Positions 8,792 to 16,742 of a stretch of DNA of 64,000 bases are shown here, piece after piece. This DNA is from Rhodococcus jostii RHA1 (GTDB lineage: Bacteria > Actinomycetota > Actinomycetes > Mycobacteriales > Mycobacteriaceae), in the NCBI RefSeq assembly GCF_000014565.1, contig NC_008268.1:1253001-1317000 (forward strand), in the 5' to 3' direction. A model generated the notes under the pieces. It was not told the DNA's origin. It made no database searches and saw only the letters and a program-made list of their open reading frames with translations. Position 1 is the stretch's first letter; each line of letters begins with the position of its first letter. A program made the position numbers and the translations under genes.

Positions 8792-9715
8792 CACCAGCGC
8801 CGCACCGACCTGCACCGCCGCGGACAGCCGTACCGCACGGTCGAGGTCGACGGGCAGGGGCGACGGCCCGGAGCCGAGGACGGGTCGCATCTCGACGCCG
8901 TGCGCGTATTCGGTGCGCCCACCCAGCGAGATCCCGAGTGCGCCCGCCGCGCTGGCCTCCGCGACGCCCGCGTTGGGGCTGGGGTGCTGGGACGCGTCGC
9001 GTCGCCACGCCTCCCACGCCTCGTTCGGCGACCCGCCGACCGCCGGCGCGGCCATGACGGACAGCGCACCCGTCAGGCGGGCGGGCAGCAGGTTGAGGAC
9101 GTCGTCCCACCGCGCCGCCGCCCAGCCGAAGTTGCGGTACTTCGGCGAGCGGTACCCGACCATCGCGTCCAGGGTGTTGGACGCCCGGTAGACGAACAGT
9201 CCGGGAATTCCGGCCACGGCGCCCCACACGAATGCCCCGACCGCCGAGTCCGACGTGTTCTCGGCCACCGACTCCAGCGTCGCCCGCGTGAGCCCGTCGA
9301 CGCCGAGCACGCTGGGGTCGCGGCCGCACAGCGACGGCAACAGGGCGCGGGCGGCGGCAAGGTCGTCCACCTCCAGGTGTGCGGCCATGCTCGATCCGGT
9401 CCGTCCCAGCGACGTCCCGCCGAGCACGGCCCACGTCGCGACGGCCGTTCCGGCTACCTCGCCTGGCCATCCCCCGCGCCGCGCCATCCGCGTCGCGGCG
9501 ACCCCCAGCCCCGCCGCTCCGCCGACGAGGACCGCCACGTGCAGGATCCCGGCCGGCCGGGAGTCGCGGTACGTCACCTTCTCCAATGCCATTGCGGTGC
9601 GTCCGAATCCGGCCACGGGATGCCACCGGGCCGGATCGGCGAACACGCGGTCGCCGGCGAAGCCGAGGAGCAGGCCTGCAGCACGCGCGGTGGCGGGACG
9701 GGAGGTTCGATGCAC
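8732..9715 (-). CDS. cobD: Adenosylcobinamide-phosphate synthase CobD/CbiB
   Basis: Encodes 327 residues of the membrane enzyme that attaches aminopropanol (or its phosphate) to adenosylcobyric acid in cobalamin synthesis. Conserved motifs are GFAGDRVFADPARWHPV near the N-terminus, VAENTSDSAVGAF, YRASNTLDAMVGY and WDDVLNLLPARL, all typical of CbiB/CobD. I started at GTG 9713-9715. The C-terminal hydrophobic helix ends in an Arg-rich tail encoded inside the SURF1 gene (60-bp tail-to-tail overlap). It shares the B12 pathway with the CobC-like gene about 2 kb away; the other cobalamin genes are not in the window. Confidence 0.92.
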   Translation of the reverse strand: MHRTSRPATARAAGLLLGFAGDRVFADPARWHPVAGFGRTAMALEKVTYRDSRPAGILHVAVLVGGAAGLGVAATRMARRGGWPGEVAGTAVATWAVLGGTSLGRTGSSMAAHLEVDDLAAARALLPSLCGRDPSVLGVDGLTRATLESVAENTSDSAVGAFVWGAVAGIPGLFVYRASNTLDAMVGYRSPKYRNFGWAAARWDDVLNLLPARLTGALSVMAAPAVGGSPNEAWEAWRRDASQHPSPNAGVAEASAAGALGISLGGRTEYAHGVEMRPVLGSGPSPLPVDLDRAVRLSAAVQVGAALVSAALAVAVGQLRFRRRPRR

Positions 9716-9764
9716 GCCGATATTTGTATCAACTAACGTTGCAGTCGATGTAAAGGAGCGTCCC

Positions 9765-10127
9765 ATGAATGCCGCGATCGACGAGTACCTGGTAGGCAAG
9801 GACCCGGACGCCACCGAGCGCCTGCTGCAGTTCCGTGACCTCGTTCTCGCGTGCGGCGAGGTGGACGAGCGGGTCCACCGGACCGAGATCGCGTGGGCTC
9901 GTGCCCGCGTCTTCGCTGCCGCGTTCATCTATTCGTCGCGGCTCGAGATCGCTCTCGACCTGCGTCGGCGCGTCCATCACCCGCAGCTCCGCGAGGCGTT
10001 TCCCACCACGAAGACGGTGATCACGCACCGTTTGACGATCACGTCCGACGATCAGCTCGACGACACCCTAGCGGCGCTCCTCGCCGAGGCCTACGACACC
10101 GTGGGTCCAGGCATTCGCGCGCACTAG
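9765..10127 (+). CDS. DUF5655-like protein
   Basis: Encodes 120 residues starting MNAAIDEYLVG. The HRTEIAWARARVFAAAF core and the QLDDTLAALLAEAYDTVG end resemble DUF5655 proteins, which have no known function. AAAGGAG (about 9752-9758) is a clear ribosome binding site seven bases before the ATG. The gene is divergent from cobD with 49 bases between the two starts. Confidence 0.75.
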   Translation: MNAAIDEYLVGKDPDATERLLQFRDLVLACGEVDERVHRTEIAWARARVFAAAFIYSSRLEIALDLRRRVHHPQLREAFPTTKTVITHRLTITSDDQLDDTLAALLAEAYDTVGPGIRAH

Positions 10128-10459
10128 CCGGGGGCACAATTGCGCGCCGATTCGCCGGATTCCCGCGCAATAGCGTGTGCGTCTCACCAATCCGTCGGCG
10201 GGTGCGAACCACGCACTCGTTCCGGTCGGTATGTCTGATTCCTGAAACTCTGCTGAGTATCTCGCCAAGCGCCCTTTACTGCGCCTACCATGGTAAATGC
10301 CGCCTCGTTCCCCCCATTCAGGGGCGGCGCACGGCCCCGCCCTGCTCACATCTTCGGTGCTGACTCAACACACCCACGTGGCCCGGCGGGGTTCTGCGCG
10401 TCCGGTGGAAATTCGTGTGAGGCATTGGTTTCGCCGACTGCGCCTGGGACGATCGAGAG
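10128..10459. other. Intergenic stretch without a convincing gene
   Basis: The open frames here have no plausible start context or recognisable product and read like GC-rich noise. The only structure I see is an 8-bp inverted repeat, ATTGCGCG (10139-10146) with CGCGCAAT (10164-10171), just after the DUF5655 stop. It could end that transcript. Confidence 0.5.
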
Positions 10460-10651
10460 GTGTGCAGCGACCTGACCAAGCTCGGCGACGACGAACTGCT
10501 CGCCCAGCTGGATGAGCACCGAGCACTGCTCGGCGAGTCGATCGCGAACGATTACGGCTGCGAAACGGTCCGCGGAGTCACCATCCGGATCACGGCGTTC
10601 GAGGCCGAACTCGGTCGCCGCGGCTCCGCGACCTCGCGCGACGCGACCTGA
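10460..10651 (+). CDS. Small hypothetical protein
   Basis: Encodes 63 residues, acidic and helical (KLGDDELLAQLDEHRALLGESIAND), with a likely turn and second helix (RITAFEAELGRR). I do not recognise a family. The GTG at 10460 has a GAGAGG purine run directly before it, which is close for a ribosome binding site; GTG 10462 is out of frame. It converges on the next small gene, with 4 bases between the two stops. Confidence 0.5.
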   Translation: MCSDLTKLGDDELLAQLDEHRALLGESIANDYGCETVRGVTIRITAFEAELGRRGSATSRDAT

Positions 10652-10655
10652 CGGG

Positions 10656-10844
10656 CTACCTGCGGCTCGTGGTGGGAGCGGACCAGACGCCGGTCACTTC
10701 CCCGTCGTCCTCGTAGCGGTCGATCTTCACGATGCCCGCCCCGGTTTCGGTGGGCCGGTGCGTCTCGTTGACGGCCTGGAAGTCTGATTCGAAGGTCTTG
10801 TCGCTCGACGTGCCGTTGCGCAGCGTCACCTTGTACCTGGGCAT
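10656..10844 (-). CDS. Small hypothetical protein, beta-rich
   Basis: Encodes 62 residues (MPRYKVTLRNGTSSDKTFESDFQ at the start, in two pieces MPRYKVTLRN and GTSSDKTFES). Alternating hydrophobic strands and a polar end suggest a small beta protein. Codon third positions are strongly GC-biased, supporting a real gene. No family is recognised. It is divergent from the GbsR/MarR regulator, whose operator-like repeat lies 83-112 bases upstream. Confidence 0.6.
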   Translation of the reverse strand: MPRYKVTLRNGTSSDKTFESDFQAVNETHRPTETGAGIVKIDRYEDDGEVTGVWSAPTTSRR

Positions 10845-10926
10845 GTCAGGAATATGCCACTGCCGGCGAGGCCGCGGGCGATGAACAGGTTAACTCCACG
10901 AAACCTGTCACAGGACGGCAGCTGAA

Positions 10927-10956
10927 CTGAAATGACACAAATCTGTGCTATTTCAG
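10927..10956. promoter_or_regulatory. Imperfect inverted repeat upstream of the GbsR/MarR gene (candidate autoregulatory operator)
   Basis: CTGAAATGACACA (10927-10939) and TGTGCTATTTCAG (10944-10956) pair at 11 of 13 positions plus one G-T, around a 4-base centre. It ends 11 bases before the extended -10 TGCTATTTT (about 10964-10972), so a protein bound here would sit over the -35 region of the regulator's own promoter. Confidence 0.55.
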
Positions 10957-10979
10957 TCAGAACTGCTATTTTCGGCATT

Positions 10980-11495
10980 GTGCCGTCCGACACACAGCTG
11001 ATATTCGCCGACCACGTCGGCCGTTTCTACGCACGCCGGTACGGATTCCCGCCGATGGCGGGACGGCTGCTGGGGTACCTGTTCGTCTGCGATCCACCGC
11101 AACAGACGATCGACGAACTGGGCGAGGCGTTGCTGGCGAGCCGGAGCGCCATCACCGGGGCGGTCAAGCTGCTCGAGGGCTATCGGATGGCGCGGCGAAC
11201 CCGAATGGCCGGCGAGCGGGTGGACCGGGTGAGCCTGGACCCGGCCAGTCAGCAACCGCAGAACTTCGATTCCGCTCTCCATCAGGAGCATGCGGCGCTG
11301 TTCCGGGAGGGATTGGCGTTGCTGGCCGACGCTCCACCCGAACGTCGCGCCCCGCTCGAGGAGATGGTCGCGCTGGCCGACTTCCTCAGCGAGCGACTTC
11401 CGGCGCTGCTGAACGAGTGGCACGCGCATCGCGACGAGCTCCGGGCTCGGCGCACAAAGAAACCCGATCGAGAAGAGGATGTACACCATGACTGA
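10980..11495 (+). CDS. GbsR/MarR family transcriptional regulator
   Basis: Encodes 171 residues. Residues 20-95 form a winged helix-turn-helix: RLLGYLFVCDPPQQTIDELGEALLASRSAITGAVKLLEG is typical of GbsR-type regulators that respond to choline-like or other small ligands. The C-terminal half is helical and probably dimerises. I start at GTG 10980 because TATTTT (10967-10972) lies seven bases ahead, fitting a leaderless message; the ATG at 10932 falls inside the inverted repeat. It overlaps the next gene by 8 bases, so regulator and repeat protein are made together. Confidence 0.85.
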   Translation: MPSDTQLIFADHVGRFYARRYGFPPMAGRLLGYLFVCDPPQQTIDELGEALLASRSAITGAVKLLEGYRMARRTRMAGERVDRVSLDPASQQPQNFDSALHQEHAALFREGLALLADAPPERRAPLEEMVALADFLSERLPALLNEWHAHRDELRARRTKKPDREEDVHHD

Positions 11496-11748
11496 AATCG
11501 AACTGTCCGCCCTGCGCGAGCAGGCGGCCAACGGCGATTCGACCGCGCTCGACCTCCTGATCGAGCTCGCCGGCGAACGGGGTGACATGGACGAACTCCG
11601 CCGGCTCGCAGACAACGGCAGCTCCGACGCGGCCGACCAGCTCATCGAACTCGCCACGGAACTGGGCGACATGAACGAACTCCGCCGCCTCGCCGACAAC
11701 GGCAACATCACCGCCGCCGAGCAGCTCATGGAACTCACCGAGGAGTGA
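11488..11748 (+). CDS. Small tandem-repeat protein coupled to the regulator
   Basis: Encodes 86 residues, almost wholly made of a 28-residue repeat in 2.8 copies (residues 9-36, 37-64, 65-86). The consensus is L-R-R-L-A-D-N-G-x3-A-A-x-Q-L-I-E-L, then a short linker ending G-D-M-N-E. Each unit predicts as two helices, like an alpha-solenoid of the TPR/Sel1 or HEAT type, but I do not recognise the exact family. The protein is very acidic. Its ATG lies within the last codons of the GbsR/MarR gene, so it may act with or on that regulator; this is inference only. Confidence 0.75.
   Translation: MTEIELSALREQAANGDSTALDLLIELAGERGDMDELRRLADNGSSDAADQLIELATELGDMNELRRLADNGNITAAEQLMELTEE
11512..11745 (+). 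repeat. 84-bp in-frame tandem repeat, 2.8 copies
   Basis: Copies run 11512-11595, 11596-11679 and 11680-11745. Copies 2 and 3 share most bases, including GAACTCCGCC and CTCGC-GACAACGGCA segments; copy 1 is more diverged. The unit is a multiple of three, so copy number can change without breaking the frame. Confidence 0.75.
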
Positions 11749-11801
11749 AGTGCCGTGCGGGGCGGCCGAACGCGGGCAGCACGGTGAACACCGACACGGA
11801 G

Positions 11802-11838
11802 AAAGCCCCGACCCGCGCGGAACGCAGATCGGGGCTTT
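11802..11838. terminator. Bidirectional hairpin between the repeat protein and tRNA-Val
   Basis: AAAGCCCCGA (11802-11811) pairs with TCGGGGCTTT (11829-11838). The short T/A ends make it a plausible terminator for the plus-strand operon and, on the other strand, for the tRNA gene that ends at 11850. Confidence 0.7.
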
Positions 11839-11849
11839 GCCCTGACGGT

Positions 11850-11920
11850 GGGCGCGGAGGGTTTCGAACCCCCGACCGCTGGTGTGTAAAACCAGAGCTC
11901 TACCACTGAGCTACACGCCC
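11850..11920 (-). tRNA. tRNA-Val (anticodon TAC)
   Basis: The minus strand folds into a 71-nt cloverleaf: acceptor GGGCGTG with CGCGCCC, D arm GCTC/GAGC, anticodon stem CTGGT/ACCAG around TTTACAC, and T loop TTCGAAA. The anticodon TAC reads GUA valine codons. CCA is not encoded. Confidence 0.95.
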
Positions 11921-11952
11921 GAACATCCGGCGAGAACCTCGCCGGATGCGCA

Positions 11953-12417
11953 TCAGGACTCTAGCGTGGCGAGCGCTTTCTCCCAAGCTTCCTGGTCACG
12001 GGCCTCTCCGGGCCCGTTCATCTCGGCGAACCGGATGACGCCTTCCTTGTCGATGACGAAGGTGCCGCGGTTCGCGAAGCCCAGTTTCTCGTTGAAGACA
12101 CCGTACTGCTGCGCGACCGCACCGTGCGGCCAGAAGTCGGCGAGCAGCGGGAAGGTGTATCCCTGCTCGGCGGACCAGATCTTGTGTGTCGGCGACGCAC
12201 CGACGGAGAGCGCGAGAATCGCAGTCTCGTCGTTCTCGAACTTCGGCAGTTCGTCGCGAACCTTGCAGAGTTCACCCTGACACGTTCCGGTGAACGCGAG
12301 GGGGTAGAACACGAGCAGGACGTTCTTCTTTCCGCGGTAATCGGAAAGCGTCACTTCCTGATTGTTCTGGTCCTTGAGGGTGAAATCGGGGGCGGTGGTG
12401 CCCACCTCGAGCGGCAT
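11953..12417 (-). CDS. ahpE: Thiol peroxidase AhpE
   Basis: Encodes 154 residues of the AhpE peroxiredoxin family (M. tuberculosis AhpE has 153). The PLAFTGTC motif contains the peroxidatic Cys46, which reduces hydroperoxides and peroxynitrite. PTHKIW, FPLLADFWPHGAVAQ and NRGTFVID are characteristic of AhpE. Unlike the mycobacterial one-cysteine enzyme as I remember it, this protein has Cys51 five residues after Cys46 (C-x4-C), the resolving position of BCP/PrxQ enzymes. It lies between tRNA-Val and the DUF3052 gene, as Rv2238c does next to Rv2239c. Confidence 0.95.
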   Translation of the reverse strand: MPLEVGTTAPDFTLKDQNNQEVTLSDYRGKKNVLLVFYPLAFTGTCQGELCKVRDELPKFENDETAILALSVGASPTHKIWSAEQGYTFPLLADFWPHGAVAQQYGVFNEKLGFANRGTFVIDKEGVIRFAEMNGPGEARDQEAWEKALATLES

Positions 12418-12457
12418 GACGTGATCCTTCGGTGAGTGAACGAAAAGGTGCGACTGT

Positions 12458-12883
12458 TCAGCGCTTGTTCGCGGGACGCGACTTCGGCTGAACCAGACGG
12501 CTTCCCGACCAGTCCCCGAGGTTCGCCGCCGACGTCTGGGTGAGACCGGCTGTAGGTGCGGACTCGGCGATCTCGCTGGGCTCCACGTGACCGGGCTGAC
12601 CGGTCTTGGGGGTGAGGACCCACACGAATCCCTCGTCGGCCAGGGGGCCGATGGCATCCATGAGGGCGTCGACGAGGTCTCCGTCTTCGTCGCGCCACCA
12701 CAGCAGCACGACGTCGATCACCTCGTCGGAATCCTCGTCAAGCAGTTCTCCACCGATGGTGTCCTCGACCGCGGCACGCAGGTCGTCGTCGGTGTCCTCG
12801 TCCCAGCCCAGTTCCTGTACCGCCATGTCGGCAGTGATCCCGAGTTTCTGAGCGTAGTTTTGGGCGTCCGCCGCGGCGACCAC
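12458..12883 (-). CDS. DUF3052 family protein
   Basis: Encodes 141 residues. Residues 8-105 are the compact DUF3052 domain (QNYAQKLGITADMAVQELG, then ELLDEDSDEVIDVVLLWWRDEDGDLVDAL), followed by a disordered polar tail. The role is unknown; it is the Rv2239c counterpart. AAAAGGAGGA precedes the GTG start at 12883 with proper spacing. With ahpE downstream 40 bases away the two could share a transcript. The 168 bases upstream (12884-13051) hold no gene. Confidence 0.88.
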   Translation of the reverse strand: MVAAADAQNYAQKLGITADMAVQELGWDEDTDDDLRAAVEDTIGGELLDEDSDEVIDVVLLWWRDEDGDLVDALMDAIGPLADEGFVWVLTPKTGQPGHVEPSEIAESAPTAGLTQTSAANLGDWSGSRLVQPKSRPANKR

Positions 12884-13051
12884 GGTGGGGTCCTCCTTTT
12901 GTTGACGGTGCTCGGATACCCGAACACCTGCCGGATGAAGATCAATTAGGTGAAAGCGAACATGCTCGAACGCTTTCGCGCAAGCCGACCACGCGAATTT
13001 TTCTCAGAAAGTAGTGATGCGTGGTCATCGACCGAGCCTACGGTGCGGGAG

Positions 13052-13588
13052 TCACGATGTGGGGCAGGCTCCCCGAATCGAGTCGCTGAGCTCGTCTCCA
13101 CGGCTCGCGAGTGTGTTCAGAATGTCACCGCGCTGCCCGCCGTCGACCGCGGTCGCGAGTTCCCGGTAGTTGTTCGCGTAATCGGTGAGCAGTCCGGTCA
13201 GCTCCGCGGGAAGTGCGGGCGTGGCGGCATTCGCCCCGTCGGCCGCCGCCCGAAGGGCTGCCGCCGCGGCGCTCGCCTTCGCACCGGTGTCTGCGGCGTC
13301 GGCGTTGGCGGCGTCGATGAAGGCGTTGTAGCTGTCGATGGTGTCGCCGGCACGGTTCACGAACATCGTGCACTGCTCCACGAGCGCCTCCCGCTCGGCC
13401 GCGGCCTTCTGGGAGGACGACGCGGCCACCGATGAGGACGTCGCCTCCGCGGCGTACTCGGCGGCCTGAGAATCGTTTTGCTGCGCGGTCCCCTCGACCG
13501 CGCCGCCGCATCCGGCGATGACGCCCACACCGACGATCGCCGCGACGGCAGCACTCGCCGGCCCCCAGCGGCGCGTCGACGTGCGCAT
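13052..13588 (-). CDS. Putative lipoprotein, Ala-rich
   Basis: Encodes 178 residues. A signal peptide with basic start (MRTSTRRWG) and hydrophobic core ends in the lipobox VIAGC (Cys about residue 25), so the mature protein is probably anchored to the outer face of the membrane. The rest is Ala-rich helix with two further cysteines (near residues 70 and 175), possibly a disulfide. GGGGGAG six bases before the ATG at 13588 marks the start over the longer frame. It is divergent from aceE and occupies the place of Rv2240c; no function is known. Confidence 0.8.
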   Translation of the reverse strand: MRTSTRRWGPASAAVAAIVGVGVIAGCGGAVEGTAQQNDSQAAEYAAEATSSSVAASSSQKAAAEREALVEQCTMFVNRAGDTIDSYNAFIDAANADAADTGAKASAAAAALRAAADGANAATPALPAELTGLLTDYANNYRELATAVDGGQRGDILNTLASRGDELSDSIRGACPTS

Positions 13589-13812
13589 TCGTCTCCCCCA
13601 TGTTTTCGACGGCATCGACAAGTTCAACATTCGGCCCCGGATCTGCGCAAACGCTACCGGAGAGTAACCCGAACACAGTGTGCCGACTGCGCCGCGATGG
13701 TGAAAGATGAGGGTCGCGCCATATTCATAAAGGAGATGGGTCGGGCCTAACAAGGCCGCGATCGCATGGAGAGGACGCCACACCGCGCGTCCCACCACAA
13801 TGAGGAGCAACG

Positions 13813-16668
13813 TTGTCAGACCTGATCCAGGGACCCGCGTCTCAACCGGATTCCGCCACACCCGGCGCCGGAGCGGCCCAACCTTCCAACCCCAGTGCGA
13901 CCCCGGGTTCCGACGCCCGCGTTCGCGTCATCCGTGAGGGTGTTGCGTCTTATCTGCCGGATATCGACCCGGACGAGACCACGGAGTGGTTGGAATCGTT
14001 CGACGGACTGTTGGACCGGTCCGGACCGACTCGTGCCCGGTATCTGATGTTGCGGATGCTCGAGCGGGCCGGGGAGAAGCACGTCGCGTTGCCGGCGTTG
14101 ACGTCGACCGATTATGTGAACACCATCCCGACGGAGAACGAGCCGTGGTTCCCCGGGGACGAGGAGACCGAGCGCCGGTATCGGGCGTTCATCCGGTGGA
14201 ACGCGGCGGTGATGGTGACCCGCGCGCAACGCCCCGGGGTCGGGGTCGGTGGTCACATTTCGACGTATGCGTCGTCGGCGGCCCTGTACGAGGTGGGGTT
14301 CAACCACTTCTTCCGCGGCAAGGACCATCCCGGGGGTGGGGATCAGATCTTCATCCAGGGCCACGCCTCGCCGGGCATCTACGCCCGCGCGTTTTTGGAG
14401 GGGCGGATCCCGGCGGAGCGGATGGACGGGTTCCGGCAGGAACACTCGCACGCCGATCAGGGCGGCGGGTTGCCGTCGTACCCGCACCCGCGGCTGCTGC
14501 CGGATTTCTGGGAGTTCCCGACCGTGTCGATGGGGTTGGGCCCGATGAACGCGATCTACCAGGCGAGGTTCAACCACTACCTGCACGACCGCGGCATCAA
14601 GGACACCGCCGATCAGCACGTGTGGGCGTTTCTGGGTGACGGGGAGATGGACGAACCCGAATCCCGCGGCCTGGCGCACGTGGCGGCCACCGAGGGCCTC
14701 GACAACCTGACGTTCGTGGTGAACTGCAACCTGCAGCGCCTCGACGGCCCGGTCCGCGGCAACGGCAAGATCATCCAGGAGTTGGAGTCGTTCTTCCGCG
14801 GCGCCGGCTGGAACGTGATCAAGGTGGTCTGGGGCCGCGAGTGGGACGCGCTGCTGCACGCGGACCGGGACGGCGCCCTGGTCAACCTGATGAACGTCAC
14901 CCCGGACGGTGACTACCAAACGTACAAGGCCAACGACGGCGGGTACGTGCGCGAGCACTTCTTCGGCCGGGATCCGCGGACGAAGGAACTGGTCGCGAAC
15001 CTGTCGGATCAGGACATCTGGAACCTCAAGCGCGGCGGCCACGATTACCGCAAGATCTACGCCGCGTACGCGGCGGCGATGGCGCACAAGGGGCAGCCGA
15101 CGGTGATCCTGGCGCACACCATCAAGGGCTACACCCTGGGCAAGCACTTCGAGGGCCGCAACGCCACCCACCAGATGAAGAAGCTGACCCTCGACGATCT
15201 GAAGAATTTCCGGGACCTGCAGCGCATCCCGATCTCCGACGCCGAGTTGGAGAAGGACCCGAAGATGCCCCCGTACTACCACCCCGGCCCCGATGCCCCG
15301 GAGATCCAATACATGCTCGACCGCCGCCGCGCGCTCGGTGGGTTCCTGCCGCAGCGCCGCACCAGCCCGGCGCCGTTGCCGATGCCGCCGGATTCGACCT
15401 ACGACGTGGTCCGCAAGGGCTCCGGCAAGCAGCAGGTCGCGACCACCATGGCGTTGGTGCGGATCATGAAGGAGCTGTTGCGGGACAAGGAGATCGGCAA
15501 GCGGATCGTGCCGATCATCCCGGACGAGGCCCGCACCTTCGGGATGGACTCCTGGTTCCCCTCCTTGAAGATCTACAACCGCAACGGCCAGCTGTACACG
15601 GCGGTGGATGCGGACCTGATGCTCGCCTACAAGGAATCGGAGATCGGGCAGATCCTGCACGAGGGCATCAACGAGGCCGGCTCGACCGCCTCGTTCACCG
15701 CGGTCGGCACCTCCTATGCCACCCACGGTGAGCCGATGATCCCGCTGTACATCTTCTACTCGATGTTCGGGTTCCAGCGCACCGGCGACGGGTTGTGGGC
15801 GGCGGCGGATCAGATGGCCCGCGGATTCGTCCTCGGCGCCACCGCCGGCCGCACCACCCTCACCGGCGAAGGCCTCCAGCACGCCGACGGGCACTCGCTG
15901 CTGCTGGCCTCGACCAACCCGGCCGCCGTCGCCTACGACCCGGCGTTCTCCTACGAGATCGCGCACATCGTCAAGGACGGACTGCGCCGGATGTACGGCG
16001 GCACCGACGGGGTCGACGGGTTCGGTGGGGAGGACATCTTCTACTACATCACCCTCTACAACGAGCCCTACTCCCAGCCCGCCGAGCCCGCCGACCTCAA
16101 CGTCGACGGCCTGCTCAAGGGCATGTACCTGTTCAAGAAGTCGCAGGCTTCGGGCCCGAAGGCGCAGATCCTGGTCTCCGGTGTCACCATGCCCGAGGGG
16201 CTGCGTGCGCAGGAACTGCTCGCCGACGAGTGGGGTGTGGCCGCCGACGTGTGGTCGGTCACCTCCTGGGGTGAGCTGCGCCGCGACGGCATCGAATCGG
16301 AGCGCCAGGCCCTGCGCGACCCCGGCACCGACGCCCCGCTGCCGTATGTCACGCAGGCGTTGTCCGACGCCGCCGGCCCGTTCGTGGCGGCCTCGGACTG
16401 GATGCGCGCCGTCGCCGATCAGATCCGTCAGTGGGTGCCCGGCTCGTACACCACCCTCGGCACCGACGGGTTCGGCTTCTCCGACACCCGCCCCGCCGCC
16501 CGCCGGTACTTCAACGTCGACGCCGAATCCATCGTCGTCGCCGTCCTGTCCGCCCTCGCCGGCGAAGGCACCCTCGACCGCTCCAAGGCCGTCGAAGCCG
16601 CCAACCGGTACCGCATCGACGACGTCCGCGCCGCGGCCGTCTCGTACACGGACACCGGCAGCGCGTAA
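13813..16668 (+). CDS. aceE: Pyruvate dehydrogenase E1 component, homodimeric type
   Basis: Encodes 951 residues, the usual length of AceE. It decarboxylates pyruvate with thiamine diphosphate and passes the acetyl group to the E2 lipoyl arm, feeding acetyl-CoA to the fatty-acid genes that follow. [12 protein letters not shown] with [11 protein letters not shown] is the TPP/Mg binding motif; [10 protein letters not shown] and the C-terminal transketolase-like domain agree. The first 45 residues are Ala/Pro/Ser-rich and probably disordered. The start is TTG at 13813 behind GAGGAGCAAC. The 224-bp upstream region also serves the divergent lipoprotein. Confidence 0.97.
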   Translation: MSDLIQGPASQPDSATPGAGAAQPSNPSATPGSDARVRVIREGVASYLPDIDPDETTEWLESFDGLLDRSGPTRARYLMLRMLERAGEKHVALPALTSTDYVNTIPTENEPWFPGDEETERRYRAFIRWNAAVMVTRAQRPGVGVGGHISTYASSAALYEVGFNHFFRGKDHPGGGDQIFIQGHASPGIYARAFLEGRIPAERMDGFRQEHSHADQGGGLPSYPHPRLLPDFWEFPTVSMGLGPMNAIYQARFNHYLHDRGIKDTADQHVWAFLGDGEMDEPESRGLAHVAATEGLDNLTFVVNCNLQRLDGPVRGNGKIIQELESFFRGAGWNVIKVVWGREWDALLHADRDGALVNLMNVTPDGDYQTYKANDGGYVREHFFGRDPRTKELVANLSDQDIWNLKRGGHDYRKIYAAYAAAMAHKGQPTVILAHTIKGYTLGKHFEGRNATHQMKKLTLDDLKNFRDLQRIPISDAELEKDPKMPPYYHPGPDAPEIQYMLDRRRALGGFLPQRRTSPAPLPMPPDSTYDVVRKGSGKQQVATTMALVRIMKELLRDKEIGKRIVPIIPDEARTFGMDSWFPSLKIYNRNGQLYTAVDADLMLAYKESEIGQILHEGINEAGSTASFTAVGTSYATHGEPMIPLYIFYSMFGFQRTGDGLWAAADQMARGFVLGATAGRTTLTGEGLQHADGHSLLLASTNPAAVAYDPAFSYEIAHIVKDGLRRMYGGTDGVDGFGGEDIFYYITLYNEPYSQPAEPADLNVDGLLKGMYLFKKSQASGPKAQILVSGVTMPEGLRAQELLADEWGVAADVWSVTSWGELRRDGIESERQALRDPGTDAPLPYVTQALSDAAGPFVAASDWMRAVADQIRQWVPGSYTTLGTDGFGFSDTRPAARRYFNVDAESIVVAVLSALAGEGTLDRSKAVEAANRYRIDDVRAAAVSYTDTGSA

Positions 16669-16681
16669 CGCCGAGATCCTC

Positions 16682-16727
16682 CCCACCGCCGCCCGTGTGT
16701 CCGTCGGACTACACGGGCGGCGGTGGG
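16682..16727 (+). terminator. Terminator after aceE
   Basis: A perfect 17-bp GC-rich stem (16682-16698 with 16711-16727) closes a 12-nt loop, 14 bases after the aceE stop. It separates aceE from the regulator gene that starts at 16743. Confidence 0.8.
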
Positions 16728-16742
16728 CGTAGGTTCTTGACT

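Noticed and set aside
10128..10459. Frames of 60-170 residues in the gap after the DUF5655 gene
   Set aside because: They lack start signals and have shadow-like composition. I left the stretch as non-coding.
13720..13750. Four-codon ORF (ATG GGT CGG GCC TAA) after AAAGGAG in the aceE leader
   Set aside because: The ribosome binding site directly abuts the ATG with no spacer, so initiation is unlikely. No hairpins typical of attenuation follow.
13816..16686. 956-residue open frame on the strand opposite aceE
   Set aside because: It is the mirror of a highly GC-biased real gene. The composition is Arg/Val/Gly-rich with no domain, and aceE on the other strand is unmistakable.
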